Shown: positions 26,638 through 36,375, counted from the stretch's first letter. The stretch is DNA of 64,000 bases from an uncultured Clostridia bacterium (GCA_934130595.1 CAKOYF010000006.1:1-64000); one strand, 5' to 3'. The notes: a model not told the origin generated them from the sequence alone. Numbers and translations are program-made.

Positions 26638-27299
26638 GGACTAAATATGTTAGCTAAGTCTTTAGCAGAAGACATTAAGCTCATAAGAAGTACTATTAGA
26701 AGTAATACAAGAACTATTACTTTTATTCCAAAGTCTTTAAGTAAGCTTTTATAATAACGTTTAGTTTCTTCTTTTTTTAGTTGTTTTAGCTCTTCTAAAG
26801 TCATTCCATCATAAGGATTTTGAGGTTGAGGAGGAGTAAAACCATTAAATCCGCCATAACCACCTGCGTTAGTATATCCTTGATTTGAGTATTGAGAATT
26901 ATAATTTGGGTTTGAGTACTGAGAGTCATAATTTGGATTTGTGTATTGAGTAGCATTGTTATTTCCAATACCAGTTAATCTAGTTATATATTCATCTTTT
27001 TTAGCAATTACTTGTTTTAGGTACTCGTTTTCTTCTAAAACAGCATTTAGTTGCTCATCAGTATATTTAGATGAATTTTCTTCAGCTTCTAGTTGAGCAT
27101 CATATTTTTCTCTTTCAATATCATTTGAAAGAACATTATATGCTTCTGTTAATTCTTTAGACTTTTCTTCAGCTTTAATTTTTTCTTCGCCTTGAAATAA
27201 GTCAGGGTGATTAGCTTTCATATGTATTTTAAATATTTTATTAATAGTGTCTTTTGAAGCTTTTCTGCTTACTTCCAATACATCATAATAATTTTTCAT
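26631..27299 (-). CDS. DnaJ-domain protein with C-terminal membrane anchor
   Basis: 222 aa. The J domain (about 1-70) has the HPD motif in NHPDLF and should stimulate a DnaK ATPase. A short coiled coil follows (about 72-105), then N/Y/Q repeats of the NPNYDSQYS type (about 120-150), and a C-terminal transmembrane helix (about 190-212), so the J domain faces the cytoplasm from a tail anchor. It lacks the DnaJ zinc and substrate domains. The ATG at 27299 follows GGAGAA; a TTG at 27311 overlaps it. Confidence 0.85.
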   Translation of the reverse strand: MKNYYDVLEVSRKASKDTINKIFKIHMKANHPDLFQGEEKIKAEEKSKELTEAYNVLSNDIEREKYDAQLEAEENSSKYTDEQLNAVLEENEYLKQVIAKKDEYITRLTGIGNNNATQYTNPNYDSQYSNPNYNSQYSNQGYTNAGGYGGFNGFTPPQPQNPYDGMTLEELKQLKKEETKRYYKSLLKDFGIKVIVLVLLLIVLLMSLMSSAKDLANIFSPK

Positions 27300-27423
27300 A
27301 CTTTTCTCCAATACTTATACATAAATATATTGTACTTTAAAAAAAAGACAAAGTCAAGCTAGAAAAAGTTATTACAAAATTCTACAATAATATAAAAAAT
27401 ATATTAAATTTAATTTTAGTGTA

Positions 27424-27451
27424 TTGAAAAATAATACTGGTATGATATAAT
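27424..27451 (+). promoter_or_regulatory. Sigma-A promoter of pyrG
   Basis: TTGAAA-N16-TATAAT with an extended -10 TG. No GGG initiation run of the B. subtilis pyrG reiteration type is seen. Confidence 0.75.
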
Positions 27452-27482
27452 TTAAAAATATTAAGAAAAGGAGAAGTTAGGC

Positions 27483-29096
27483 ATGGAAAGAAAATATATT
27501 TTTGTAACAGGCGGCGTAGTATCCGGATTAGGAAAAGGTATTAGTGCTGCATCAATAGGAAGATTATTAAAATCTAGAGGGATAAGTGTCACTATCCAAA
27601 AATTTGACCCATATTTGAATATAGATCCAGGTACCATGAACCCTTGTCAACACGGCGAAGTTTTCGTTACAGATGACGGGTTAGAATGTGACCTGGATCT
27701 TGGTCATTATGAGAGATTTATAGATGAAAGCTTGAATAGATATTCAAACATTACTACAGGAAGAATATATATGCAAGTTTTAAATAAAGAAAGAAATGGA
27801 GACTACCTTGGAAAAACAGTTCAAGTTATTCCACATATTACAAATGAAATTAAAGAAACTGTATATAAAACTGGTGAAATATCAAATGCAGAAGTTGTAA
27901 TCACAGAAATTGGTGGAACAGTTGGAGATATAGAATCTCAACCTTTCTTAGAGGCAATAAGACAAGTTCGTACAGAAAAAGGAAAAGAAAATGTATTATT
28001 TGTACATGTAACATTAATACCATTTCTACCAAAATCTGAGGAATTAAAAACTAAACCTACACAACATAGTTGTAAAGAATTAATGGGAATGGGAATTATT
28101 CCAGATTTAATAGTAGCAAGAACTACTTATTCAATTCCAGATGATTTAAAAGAGAAGATATCTTTGTTTTGTAACATATCACCAGAGAATGTTATAGAAA
28201 ATTTAGATGCTGATTCAATCTATGATGTTCCTCTTATGTTTGAAAAACAAAACGTAGCACAAATTATAATGAAGAAGTTTGGACTTAAAGAAACAAAAAA
28301 TGATTTAGAAGAATGGCATAAACAATGTGAAAAGCCAAAAGATATAACTCAAACTGTAGAAATAGGATTAGTAGGAAAATATGTTTCACTACATGACGCA
28401 TACATCTCTATATATGAAGCATTAAATCATGCAGGAGTAAAAAATCATGTTAATGTAAAAATTAGATGGGTAGACTCAGAAGAAATAGAAGAAAAAGGTG
28501 CAAAAAAACTTCTTGAAGGAGTAGATGGTGTAATAGTTCCAGGAGGATTTGGTAACAGAGGAATTGAAGGAATAATCTTGGGTATAAAATATGCAAGAGA
28601 AAATAACATACCAGTTTTTGGAATATGTTTAGGAATGCAGCTTATGGTTGTTGAATATTTTAGAAATGTAATTGGACTTAAAGATGCAAATAGTCTAGAA
28701 TTTGATAGCGCTACAAAAAATCCAGTTATAAATATAATGGAAGAGCAAGTAAATGTATCACAAAAGGGTGGTACAATGCGTCTTGGAAAATATCCTTGTA
28801 CATTAGATATAGGAACTAAAGCATATAAAGCTTATGGAGAAAATTTAATTTATGAGAGACATCGTCATAGATATGAATTTAACAATGAATATAGAAAACT
28901 AGCACAAGATAATGGATTAAAAATAGCAGGTGTTTCACCAGACAATAGACTAGTAGAAATAGTTGAAATTGAAGATAATCCATGGGGAGTAGGTGTTCAA
29001 TTCCATCCAGAACTTAAGTCTAGACCTAATACATCACATCCTTTATTTAAAGACTTTATTAAAGCAGTAAAAGAAAATAAAATAAACAAAAAGTAG
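27483..29096 (+). CDS. pyrG: CTP synthase
   Basis: 537 aa, full length. It aminates UTP to CTP with glutamine and ATP. The N-terminal synthase domain begins KYIFVTGGVVSGLGKG, with PYLNIDPGTM and the HGEVFV region. The C-terminal class I glutaminase has the Cys nucleophile in GICLGMQ and the His-Glu pair in VQFHPEL. It is a single gene with its own promoter. Confidence 0.98.
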   Translation: MERKYIFVTGGVVSGLGKGISAASIGRLLKSRGISVTIQKFDPYLNIDPGTMNPCQHGEVFVTDDGLECDLDLGHYERFIDESLNRYSNITTGRIYMQVLNKERNGDYLGKTVQVIPHITNEIKETVYKTGEISNAEVVITEIGGTVGDIESQPFLEAIRQVRTEKGKENVLFVHVTLIPFLPKSEELKTKPTQHSCKELMGMGIIPDLIVARTTYSIPDDLKEKISLFCNISPENVIENLDADSIYDVPLMFEKQNVAQIIMKKFGLKETKNDLEEWHKQCEKPKDITQTVEIGLVGKYVSLHDAYISIYEALNHAGVKNHVNVKIRWVDSEEIEEKGAKKLLEGVDGVIVPGGFGNRGIEGIILGIKYARENNIPVFGICLGMQLMVVEYFRNVIGLKDANSLEFDSATKNPVINIMEEQVNVSQKGGTMRLGKYPCTLDIGTKAYKAYGENLIYERHRHRYEFNNEYRKLAQDNGLKIAGVSPDNRLVEIVEIEDNPWGVGVQFHPELKSRPNTSHPLFKDFIKAVKENKINKK

Positions 29097-29172
29097 AAAA
29101 ATGTCATTTTTTTATTGCAATTAGAAAGAATATAGTATAATATTTAGATATAAATGTATAGGAGGTAGAAAT

Positions 29173-29535
29173 ATGGTACAAGAAAGAAATATTGTATTAG
29201 CAGTTGTTTTAACATTTATTACTTGCGGAATTTATGGTATATATTGGTTTATATGCTTAACAAATGACGCAGCAACTGCAGCTGGAGATTCAGAGTTTAG
29301 TGGAGGAAAAGCTTTCTTATTTACACTTATTACATGTGGAATATATGGAATTTACTGGTATTATAAAATGGGAAAAACACTAAAAATGGCTAATGATAAA
29401 GCTAACATTAATACTACAGATAATTCTATATTATATTTAGTTTTAGGAATTTTTGGATTTGGAATAGTTAGCTATTGCATTATGCAAAATGAACTAAATA
29501 CTTTAGCTAAAAATGGTAATGTAACAGTTGCATAA
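29173..29535 (+). CDS. DUF4234 family membrane protein
   Basis: 120 aa. Three hydrophobic segments, with the repeated motif TCGIYGIYW (about 17-25 and again about 54-62), characterise DUF4234 proteins. They are often linked to TM2- and DUF2752-type proteins but have no known function. AGGAGG precedes the ATG. TATAAT at 29136 may be its -10. A DUF2752 gene follows 6 bp later. Confidence 0.85.
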   Translation: MVQERNIVLAVVLTFITCGIYGIYWFICLTNDAATAAGDSEFSGGKAFLFTLITCGIYGIYWYYKMGKTLKMANDKANINTTDNSILYLVLGIFGFGIVSYCIMQNELNTLAKNGNVTVA

Positions 29536-29541
29536 CCTATT

Positions 29542-29916
29542 ATGAAGAAAAAAGATTATATTATTTGTATAATTATTTTTGGTGTAATGGCAATACTATA
29601 TTTAAGGTTTGGTATTGCCATTCCTTGTATTATAAAAACAGTAACAGGATTATGGTGCCCAGGATGTGGAATAACAAGACTCTGTTTAGCATTAGCTGAT
29701 GGAAAAATTTATCAGGCATTTAGATATAATCCAATAATTTTTGTAGATGTACCATTAATCTTAATTACATTTATTATTAAAAAGATATTCAAAAACAAAG
29801 AAGAAGCTAAGAAATTAAATAACATAATATATATTTTCTTAATTATTATAACTATTATTTTTGGTGTGTTAAGAAACACTCCATATTTTTCTTTTCTAGC
29901 ACCCACACAATTATAG
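29542..29916 (+). CDS. DUF2752 family membrane protein
   Basis: 124 aa. The signature GLWCPGCGITR followed by ALADGKIYQAFRYNP is that of DUF2752; the paired Cys may form a disulfide or bind metal. Three hydrophobic helices are visible. No ribosome binding site is obvious because it begins 6 bp after the DUF4234 stop, implying translational coupling. Function unknown. Confidence 0.85.
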   Translation: MKKKDYIICIIIFGVMAILYLRFGIAIPCIIKTVTGLWCPGCGITRLCLALADGKIYQAFRYNPIIFVDVPLILITFIIKKIFKNKEEAKKLNNIIYIFLIIITIIFGVLRNTPYFSFLAPTQL

Positions 29917-29943
29917 TAGAATCTAGCATGATTCTGCTTTTTA
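29916..29943 (+). terminator. Terminator after the DUF2752 gene
   Basis: 8-bp stem (one G-U) 29916-29923 with 29930-29937, then TTTTTAT. Confidence 0.65.
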
Positions 29944-30016
29944 TGTGCACTTTTTTCTTGCAAAATAGTGATATATATAGTAAAATATTATATAGTTTTT
30001 ATTAGGAGATGATTAT

Positions 30017-30670
30017 TTGTTAGATATATTTACAAGAGATGGTTTAATAGCGTTTTTATACACGTTACCAGCATTACTAATATCTTTATCTATTCATGAA
30101 TATGCCCATGCATGGACAGCATATAAACTAGGAGATGTGACTCAAAAAATAAGAGGAAGATTAAGTCTAGATCCTTTTAAACATATTGACCCATTTGGAT
30201 TTTTATGTATTGCCCTTTTTGGGGTAGGTTGGGGAAAACCTGTTATGATAGATGATAGAAACTTTAAAAATAGAGCAAAGGGAACTATGCTTACTGCACT
30301 TGCAGGACCAATTTCTAATTTGTTACTTGCAATACTATTAACAGTAATATTAAAAGTGCTAATTATGGTTGGAGCAATAAACGTAATGGCTGTAACTAAT
30401 GTAGGTTCTATACTATTAAGTATGTTCTTTTACACAATACAGTTTAATGTTGTATTTGGAGTATTTAATTTAATTCCTTTACCACCGTTAGACGGAGCAA
30501 AAGTGTTAGAGTATTTCTTACCATCTAAACTAAAAGGAATAATGTATACACTAGAAAGATATTCATTTATAATAATATTAGTAATTTTTTGTACAAATAT
30601 AACATCATATATAATTAATCCAGCATATAAAGCAATATTAAATTTGCTAAATTGGATTATTAAGTTGTAG
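30017..30670 (+). CDS. Site-2 protease family (M50) membrane metalloprotease
   Basis: 217 aa with several transmembrane helices. The zinc motif is HEYAH (H27, E28, H31), and the third ligand lies in LPPLDGAKVLEYFLP near the C-terminal side. It belongs to the small M50 group (YwhC/SpoIVFB-related) that cleaves peptides inside the membrane; the substrate is unknown. The start is TTG at 30017 with AGGAG 8 nt upstream, as the nearby ATG runs into a stop. It is 17 bp before tsaD and probably cotranscribed. Confidence 0.88.
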   Translation: MLDIFTRDGLIAFLYTLPALLISLSIHEYAHAWTAYKLGDVTQKIRGRLSLDPFKHIDPFGFLCIALFGVGWGKPVMIDDRNFKNRAKGTMLTALAGPISNLLLAILLTVILKVLIMVGAINVMAVTNVGSILLSMFFYTIQFNVVFGVFNLIPLPPLDGAKVLEYFLPSKLKGIMYTLERYSFIIILVIFCTNITSYIINPAYKAILNLLNWIIKL

Positions 30671-30687
30671 AAAAGAGGAGTAAAATA

Positions 30688-31689
30688 ATGATTTGTTTAG
30701 GAATAGAGAGTAGTTGTGATGAAACAGCAGTTGCAATTATACAAGATGGAAGAAAAGTATTGGCAAATGTTGTATCTACACAGATACCAATTCATAAAAA
30801 ATTTGGAGGAGTTGTTCCTGAAATTGCTTCTAGAAAGCATTTAACTAACATTGCATTTGTAGTAAAACAAGCACTAGATGATGCAAATTTAGATTTTAAA
30901 GATATAGATTATATAGGTGTAACTTATGGACCAGGACTTATTGGTGCGTTATTAGTTGGTGTTGCATATGCTAAATCTTTAGCTTATGCTTTAAATATTC
31001 CAATAGTTCCAACACATCATATAGCAGGACATATTGCAGCAAATTATTTAACATATCCAGAGTTAAAGCCACCTTTTATGGCACTGGTTGTTTCTGGTGG
31101 ACATTCACATTTAATATATGTAAAAGATTATACTGAATTTGAAATTGTTGGAAAGACAAGAGATGATGCAGTTGGAGAAGCTTTTGATAAAGTTGCAAGA
31201 GTATTAGGTCTTCCATATCCTGGTGGCCCAGAAGTAAGTAAACTTGCAAGAGAAGGAAAGTTTACATATAATTTACCAAAAACTAAATTCGAAAATTATG
31301 ATTTTAGCTTTAGTGGAATAAAGACAGCAGTTATTAACATAGCACATAAAGAAGGAGAAAAACTAAATAGAGCAGACCTAGCTTGTTCTTTTGAGCAAAC
31401 TGTTACAGATGAATTAGTTCAAAATTGTATGCAAGCTATGAAAGATTTAAAAATTAATAAAGTAGTATTAGCTGGTGGTGTATCCGCAAACTTAGTATTA
31501 AGAGATAAGCTTCAAAAAGCATCTAAAGAGAGAGGATATGAATGCTATCTACCAGATTTAAAATATTGTACAGATAATGCTGCAATGATTTCTAGTGCAG
31601 CACACTATAATTATATTTCGGGAAAATATTATAATATTGAAGATAAGTTAGATTTAAATGCTGTAGCAAATTTAAAAATTGGAGAATAG
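30688..31689 (+). CDS. tsaD: tRNA N6-threonylcarbamoyladenosine synthase subunit TsaD
   Basis: 333 aa. With TsaB, TsaC and TsaE it adds threonylcarbamoyl to A37 of ANN-decoding tRNAs. The ASKHA N-terminus reads LGIESSCDETA. The metal site is THHIAGH, and VSGGHSHL and GGVSANLVLRD are conserved. Full length. GAGGAG lies before the ATG. A metallophosphoesterase gene follows 21 bp later. Confidence 0.97.
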   Translation: MICLGIESSCDETAVAIIQDGRKVLANVVSTQIPIHKKFGGVVPEIASRKHLTNIAFVVKQALDDANLDFKDIDYIGVTYGPGLIGALLVGVAYAKSLAYALNIPIVPTHHIAGHIAANYLTYPELKPPFMALVVSGGHSHLIYVKDYTEFEIVGKTRDDAVGEAFDKVARVLGLPYPGGPEVSKLAREGKFTYNLPKTKFENYDFSFSGIKTAVINIAHKEGEKLNRADLACSFEQTVTDELVQNCMQAMKDLKINKVVLAGGVSANLVLRDKLQKASKERGYECYLPDLKYCTDNAAMISSAAHYNYISGKYYNIEDKLDLNAVANLKIGE

Positions 31690-31710
31690 TTTTAGGAAGA
31701 AGGTTAATTA

Positions 31711-32421
31711 ATGGCAATATATGCAATATCAGATTTACATTTATCATTTGGTGTAAATAAGCCAATGAACATTTTTGGAAAAGTATGGGATAATTATGAG
31801 GAAACAATAAGAAAAAATTGGAAAAGTACTGTAAGTGAAGAAGATACTGTAATAATTCCAGGAGATATCTCATGGGCAATGACACTAAATGAGAGCATAA
31901 AAGATTTTGAATACATTGACAGTATGCCAGGAAAGAAAATACTACTTAGAGGTAATCATGATTATTATTTTTCTACTAAAACAAAAATGCAAAATTTTTT
32001 CCAAGAACAAGGATTTAAGGATTTTGAAGTTCTGCATAATAACGCAATAGAAGTAGAAGACTATATAATTTGTGGAACAAGAGGATGGGGCAAAACAGAA
32101 AATAATACTGCAGAACAAGATAAAAAAATAATTGCAAGAGAAGAAATAAGACTAAGAAATTCTTTAGAAGCTGGTAAAAAGATACAAGATGAAAATTTAA
32201 AAAATGGTAGAAAAAAAGATATAATTGTTGCATTACATTTTCCACCTTTTATATCAAACTTTGTTAATATAATGGATGAATATGGTGTAAAGATATGTAT
32301 TTATGGACATTTACATGGATATGGACATAGTATGATAAAAGAAGGATTAATAGGAAATATAGAGTATAAATTTGTGGGTTGTGACTATACTGGTTTTAAA
32401 TTAATAAAATTAAGTAAATAA
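31711..32421 (+). CDS. Metallophosphoesterase
   Basis: 236 aa. The calcineurin-like signature is complete: ISDLHLS with the DxH pair, IIPGDISW, RGNHDYY, ALHFPPF and YGHLHGYGH. It uses two metal ions to hydrolyse a phosphoester; the substrate cannot be told. Known clostridial relatives are simply annotated as serine/threonine phosphatase-like. It is the third gene of the S2P-tsaD-phosphoesterase unit and is followed by tRNA-Trp. Confidence 0.88.
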   Translation: MAIYAISDLHLSFGVNKPMNIFGKVWDNYEETIRKNWKSTVSEEDTVIIPGDISWAMTLNESIKDFEYIDSMPGKKILLRGNHDYYFSTKTKMQNFFQEQGFKDFEVLHNNAIEVEDYIICGTRGWGKTENNTAEQDKKIIAREEIRLRNSLEAGKKIQDENLKNGRKKDIIVALHFPPFISNFVNIMDEYGVKICIYGHLHGYGHSMIKEGLIGNIEYKFVGCDYTGFKLIKLSK

Positions 32422-32435
32422 AATTAAAAAAACAC

Positions 32436-32464
32436 TTGAAAATTTAATAAATTAATGTTACAAT
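32436..32464 (+). promoter_or_regulatory. Sigma-A promoter of tRNA-Trp
   Basis: TTGAAA-N17-TACAAT, 15 bp before the tRNA 5' end. Confidence 0.75.
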
Positions 32465-32479
32465 AACTATTGTTAGATT

Positions 32480-32553
32480 AGGGGCATAGTTCATCGGTAG
32501 AATAAGAGTCTCCAAAACTCCAGAGCTGGGTTCGATTCCTAGTGCCCCTGCCA
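32480..32553 (+). tRNA. tRNA-Trp (CCA anticodon)
   Basis: AGGGGCA pairs perfectly with TGCCCCT. The anticodon loop CTCCAAA gives CCA. T-stem CTGGG/CCTAG, discriminator G and an encoded 3' CCA are present. The anticodon stem AGAGT/ACTCC has an A-C mismatch at its outer pair, which is mildly unusual. It has its own promoter and a following hairpin. Confidence 0.94.
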
Positions 32554-32567
32554 GCAATATAATTTAG

Positions 32568-32617
32568 ATAGGTTGTAAACGCCACAATAGTGTGTTGTTT
32601 TACAGCCTATTATTTTT
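32568..32617 (+). terminator. Terminator of tRNA-Trp
   Basis: 12-bp stem (one G-U) 32568-32579 with 32599-32610, 19-nt loop, then TATTTTT. Confidence 0.75.
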
Positions 32618-32681
32618 AATTAACAATATTTTTTATATTGAATAAAATATAAAATAGAGTTAAAAATGGGAGTGAATTTAA

Positions 32682-33548
32682 TTGGGTAGGTTTGATATAA
32701 CAAAAAAAGTTGGAAATTATGGTATTATTGGTAATATTTTTTTACTAATAATAAAAGCAATAATAGGTTTTATATCTAAAAGCCAGGCAATGATTGCTGA
32801 TGCTGCAAATAGTGCGGGAGATATATTTGCTTCTGTTATGACAGCAATAGGAAACAAAATAGCAAGTGAACCTAAAGATGAAGATCATAACTTTGGACAT
32901 GGTAAAGCTGAGTATATTTTTTCTTTGCTAATAAGCTTGTCTATGATGGCAATAGCACTCAAAATTTTATATGATTCAGTATGTTCAATAATATATAGAA
33001 ATGAAATTGTGTTTTCATGGTGGCTAATAATAGTATGCTGTATAACAATAGCTGTAAAGTTAGCATTATACATTTATGCTAGAAAAGCCTTGAAAAAATA
33101 TAATAATATTCTATTAGAATCTAATATGAAAGATCACAGAAACGACTGTGTTGTTACATTATTTACAGCTATTTCAGTTATACTAAGTAAATTTGGAATA
33201 TATTGGTTTGATGGAGTAGTAGGAATAGGCATATCTATATGGATTTTTTACACAGGTATAAAAATATTTATTGAAAGTTATAATGTTTTAATGGATAAAT
33301 CTATAAGTGAAGAAACAAAGCAAAAAATTAAAAAGTTTGTAAGTAAATACAATAATGTAAAAGGTGTACAAAATATATATACAATTCCTACAGGATACAA
33401 ATATATTGCAGTAGTAACAATTTTTGTAGATGGAAAATTAGAAACTTTTAAAAGTCATGAGATAGCAGACAAGATACAAGATGATATTGTTAATAATTTT
33501 GAAGACGTAGAAAATGTAATTGTTCATGTCGAGCCTAAAGTTAAATAA
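32682..33548 (+). CDS. Cation diffusion facilitator family transporter
   Basis: 288 aa. Six transmembrane helices and a cytoplasmic C-terminal domain (about 205-288). The helix II metal site is in IADAANSAGDIFAS, the cytoplasmic loop has HNFGHGKAEY, and helix V keeps HRNDCVV (His-Asp). It should export Zn, Mn, Co or Fe in exchange for protons. The start is TTG at 32682 with GGGAGTG 7 nt upstream; the nearby ATG is out of frame and stops at once. A long hairpin follows. Confidence 0.9.
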   Translation: MGRFDITKKVGNYGIIGNIFLLIIKAIIGFISKSQAMIADAANSAGDIFASVMTAIGNKIASEPKDEDHNFGHGKAEYIFSLLISLSMMAIALKILYDSVCSIIYRNEIVFSWWLIIVCCITIAVKLALYIYARKALKKYNNILLESNMKDHRNDCVVTLFTAISVILSKFGIYWFDGVVGIGISIWIFYTGIKIFIESYNVLMDKSISEETKQKIKKFVSKYNNVKGVQNIYTIPTGYKYIAVVTIFVDGKLETFKSHEIADKIQDDIVNNFEDVENVIVHVEPKVK

Positions 33549-33560
33549 TATAAAAGAAAT

Positions 33561-33612
33561 AGAAAGTAGATTTTTTAGTATGAATAGATACTTTAATCTA
33601 CTTTCTTTTTTT
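33561..33612 (+). terminator. Terminator of the cation efflux gene
   Basis: 12-bp perfect stem AGAAAGTAGATT/AATCTACTTTCT followed by T7. The loop holds a second small hairpin (AGTAT/ATACT). Confidence 0.85.
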
Positions 33613-33666
33613 ATATATTTATGCTAAAATATTTGATGTATTATGAAAAAATATGGGAGGAATTTG

Positions 33667-34224
33667 ATGAGAATAGGAATAGATATAGATGATACAATTA
33701 CAGACACATACTATGAAATATTAAAATTTCTATGTGAAGAAAAAAATATGAATTTTGAAACTTTAAAAAATAAAAACTATAATTATGATCAAATATATGA
33801 TGGATGTGAAGGAAATCCACCAATGGGTCAATTTATATGGGATAATTTTTATAGAATAATACCAAATATACAATTAAAAGAAAATGTTGCACAGATAATG
33901 CAAAAGATAATAGATGATGGTAATGAAATTGTTATAATAACAGCTAGAAATCATGCTAAACCAAATCAGACTCAACAATATTTAAAAGAAAAAAATATAC
34001 CGTATAATAAGTTTTATGAAGGTATTAAAGATAAAGGAAGATTGGCAAAAGAAGAAAATATAGACTTATTTATAGATGATAGTATAAAAAATTGTAAACA
34101 AGTGGATGAGAATAATATAAAAGTATTACTTTTTGACGCTCCATACAATAAAGAATGTCAAGACTATGAAAGAGTATATAATTGGGATGAAACATACAAA
34201 ATAATAGAAAGATTAAATAAATAA
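33667..34224 (+). CDS. HAD-superfamily 5'(3')-deoxyribonucleotidase-like protein
   Basis: 185 aa. GIDIDDTITDTY at the N-terminus is the HAD nucleophile loop of the NT5C (5'-nucleotidase) family. IITARN is motif II, and FIDDSIKNC is motif IV. It probably dephosphorylates a nucleotide or a similar small phosphate ester. The ATG at 33667 follows GGGAGG; an in-frame ATG at 33643 is upstream of the RBS. Monocistronic. Confidence 0.85.
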   Translation: MRIGIDIDDTITDTYYEILKFLCEEKNMNFETLKNKNYNYDQIYDGCEGNPPMGQFIWDNFYRIIPNIQLKENVAQIMQKIIDDGNEIVIITARNHAKPNQTQQYLKEKNIPYNKFYEGIKDKGRLAKEENIDLFIDDSIKNCKQVDENNIKVLLFDAPYNKECQDYERVYNWDETYKIIERLNK

Positions 34225-34229
34225 AACAT

Positions 34230-34267
34230 AAAAGGAAACTAGATAAAACTAATTTCCTTTTTTTATG
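34230..34267 (+). terminator. Terminator of the nucleotidase-like gene
   Basis: 9-bp stem AAAAGGAAA/TTTCCTTTT, extendable through CATA/TATG, with a T-rich right side. Confidence 0.75.
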
Positions 34268-34350
34268 TAGTAAAACATAAAAAATGTCTAAGTGGTGTAT
34301 TTGCTAATCATGTAGTTTTATGGTATATTTGAATTATCGGAGGAAATCTT

Positions 34351-35475
34351 ATGCATGAAATAAAAATATTAATACTTTCTTGTGGAACAGGCGGAGGGCA
34401 TAATTCAGCAGCCTTAGCAATACAAGAAAAATTATTGAATAAAAATATTAAAGCAGACTTTGTAGAATATCTAGACATAATAGATGAAAAAGTAAAAAAC
34501 AGAGTAAATAAGATGTATATAAATTCAACAAAAGGAAATGGAAATATATTTAAAGTTGCATATCATTTAGGAGAATTATATGAAAAAACAAAATTAAAAT
34601 CACCAGTATATCAATTAAATGCGTTAAGCAAAAATAAATTGTATGAATATATAAAAGAAAATGAGTATGATTATGTTATAGTAACTCATTTATTCCCAGC
34701 ACAAGCTTTAACTGCAGTAAATAAAGAACATAAAGTGAAGTTTATGGCTGTTGCTACAGATTATGTAAGTATTCCATTTTGGGAAGAAACAGATCCAGAT
34801 TATTTTGTAATACCAAGTGAAGAGCTAAAGTCAGACTTTATAAAAAAAGGAATAAGCAAAGAAAAGCTTTTGACATTTGGAATTCCAGTTAAGGAAACAT
34901 ATACAAAGGAATATGATGTAGATGAATGTAAGAAAAAATTAGGCTTAGATTTAAACAAGAAATATGTATTAATTCTTACAGGAAGTATGGGATTTGGAAA
35001 CACCAGTAGTATTTTAAAGAAATTAATAAGCAAAATAGAAAATGTTAATTACATAATAGCATGTGGAAATAACACTAAATTATATGAAAATTTGAATGAG
35101 GAATACTCCAAAGATAGTAGAGTTATAGCATTACCATTTACACTCAATATAAGTGAATATATGAAAAGTAGTGATGTTATTTTGACTAAGCCTGGTGGAT
35201 TGACAACAACAGAAATTGCAAATTTGAGAAAACCTTTTATTCACACAATGCCAATTCCTGGGTGTGAAAATTATAATGCAGACTTTTTTGAAACAAGGAA
35301 AATGTCTTTAAAATGTGAGAGTGAAGAAGAAATTATAACGAAAACAAAAGAATTAATTAATAATGAAAATTTGCAAAAAGAGATGATAGATAACCAAAAA
35401 AGATTTATAAGAAATGATACTTGTGATAAAATAGTAGAATTTATTTTAAAAGAAATAGAAGAAAAGGAAAAGTAA
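34351..35475 (+). CDS. MGDG synthase/UgtP-like glycosyltransferase
   Basis: 374 aa. A GT28-type glycosyltransferase with the MGDG-synthase N-terminal domain: LSCGTGGGHNSAA binds the acceptor face, and the C-terminal half has LTGSMGFGN and the donor-binding TKPGGLTTTEIA. Relatives transfer glucose or galactose from UDP-sugars to diacylglycerol, making glycolipid membranes and the lipoteichoic acid anchor. The neighbouring PlsC-like acyltransferase 6 bp downstream supports a lipid role. The precise sugar is unknown. Confidence 0.87.
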   Translation: MHEIKILILSCGTGGGHNSAALAIQEKLLNKNIKADFVEYLDIIDEKVKNRVNKMYINSTKGNGNIFKVAYHLGELYEKTKLKSPVYQLNALSKNKLYEYIKENEYDYVIVTHLFPAQALTAVNKEHKVKFMAVATDYVSIPFWEETDPDYFVIPSEELKSDFIKKGISKEKLLTFGIPVKETYTKEYDVDECKKKLGLDLNKKYVLILTGSMGFGNTSSILKKLISKIENVNYIIACGNNTKLYENLNEEYSKDSRVIALPFTLNISEYMKSSDVILTKPGGLTTTEIANLRKPFIHTMPIPGCENYNADFFETRKMSLKCESEEEIITKTKELINNENLQKEMIDNQKRFIRNDTCDKIVEFILKEIEEKEK

Positions 35476-35481
35476 TAAGTT

Positions 35482-36213
35482 ATGAATACACCAATAGATG
35501 AAAATGAAGATATAATTCATCAATGGGAACCATTGAATTTTAAAATAACTGAAAAATATAAATATGTTCCTAAAAATATTATATACAAGTTTTTTTCTTT
35601 TATATTGTATTATTTAATTGCTTTTCCAATTTTAAGTATAATAATGAAACTATTTTATGACTTTAAAGTAGAAGGAAAAGAAAATATAAAAAATTTAAAA
35701 AGTGGAGCTATAAGTGTATCTAATCATGTATTAGTATTAGATTGTGCAATGGTAGGACTAGCCTGCATTAGTAAAAAAGTATACTTTACAACAAGAGAAG
35801 GTAGTTTTAAAATTCCATTTGTAAGAAGGTTAATTAGGCTTTTAAGAGCTATTCCTATTCCAAAAGAAATAAAAAACAAAAAGCATTTTATGGAATCAAT
35901 AGAGGAACTTTTAAAAAATAATTGTATGGTTCATTTTTATCCTGAAGCTGCTTTATGGCCATATTGCAATAAACTTAGAAATTTTAAAAAAGGTGCATTT
36001 ACTTTAGCAATAAAAAATGATGTACCAATTTTGCCTATAGTGATTATTTATAGAGAGCCAAAGGGAATAAGAAAATATTTAAAAAGAAAAAAAGATATAA
36101 CCTTACACATATTGCCACCTGTAAAATATGAAAAAAGTGAAGAGAAAACTAAACCTGAAATGGAAATAGAATTAAAAGACCTTGTATATGAAAAGATGAA
36201 TAAATATTTTTAA
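35482..36213 (+). CDS. 1-acyl-sn-glycerol-3-phosphate acyltransferase (PlsC-like)
   Basis: 243 aa. An N-terminal hydrophobic segment (about 37-58) precedes the acyltransferase domain. The catalytic HX4D is NHVLVLD, and the second block is FYPEAALW, replacing the usual EGTR with PEAA, as in many clostridial PlsC relatives. It likely acylates lysophosphatidate to phosphatidate. It is coupled with the glycosyltransferase gene, 6 bp upstream. Confidence 0.85.
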   Translation: MNTPIDENEDIIHQWEPLNFKITEKYKYVPKNIIYKFFSFILYYLIAFPILSIIMKLFYDFKVEGKENIKNLKSGAISVSNHVLVLDCAMVGLACISKKVYFTTREGSFKIPFVRRLIRLLRAIPIPKEIKNKKHFMESIEELLKNNCMVHFYPEAALWPYCNKLRNFKKGAFTLAIKNDVPILPIVIIYREPKGIRKYLKRKKDITLHILPPVKYEKSEEKTKPEMEIELKDLVYEKMNKYF

Positions 36214-36234
36214 ATAATAGTTAAGTAAAATAGT

Positions 36235-36275
36235 AAAAGATATAGATTGCAATTTAGCTATATCTTTTATTTTTT
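36235..36275 (+). terminator. Terminator of the glycolipid gene pair
   Basis: 11-bp perfect stem AAAAGATATAG/CTATATCTTTT with a 12-nt loop, followed by ATTTTTTT. Confidence 0.88.
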
Positions 36276-36375
36276 TAGTTTTTTAAGTAAGAAAATTTTA
36301 ATTTCAATGTAATATAAAAATAATAATTTTTTTTGTCTTAGAGTAGAGAGGGTTTGAGAGAAAATAGTTAATATG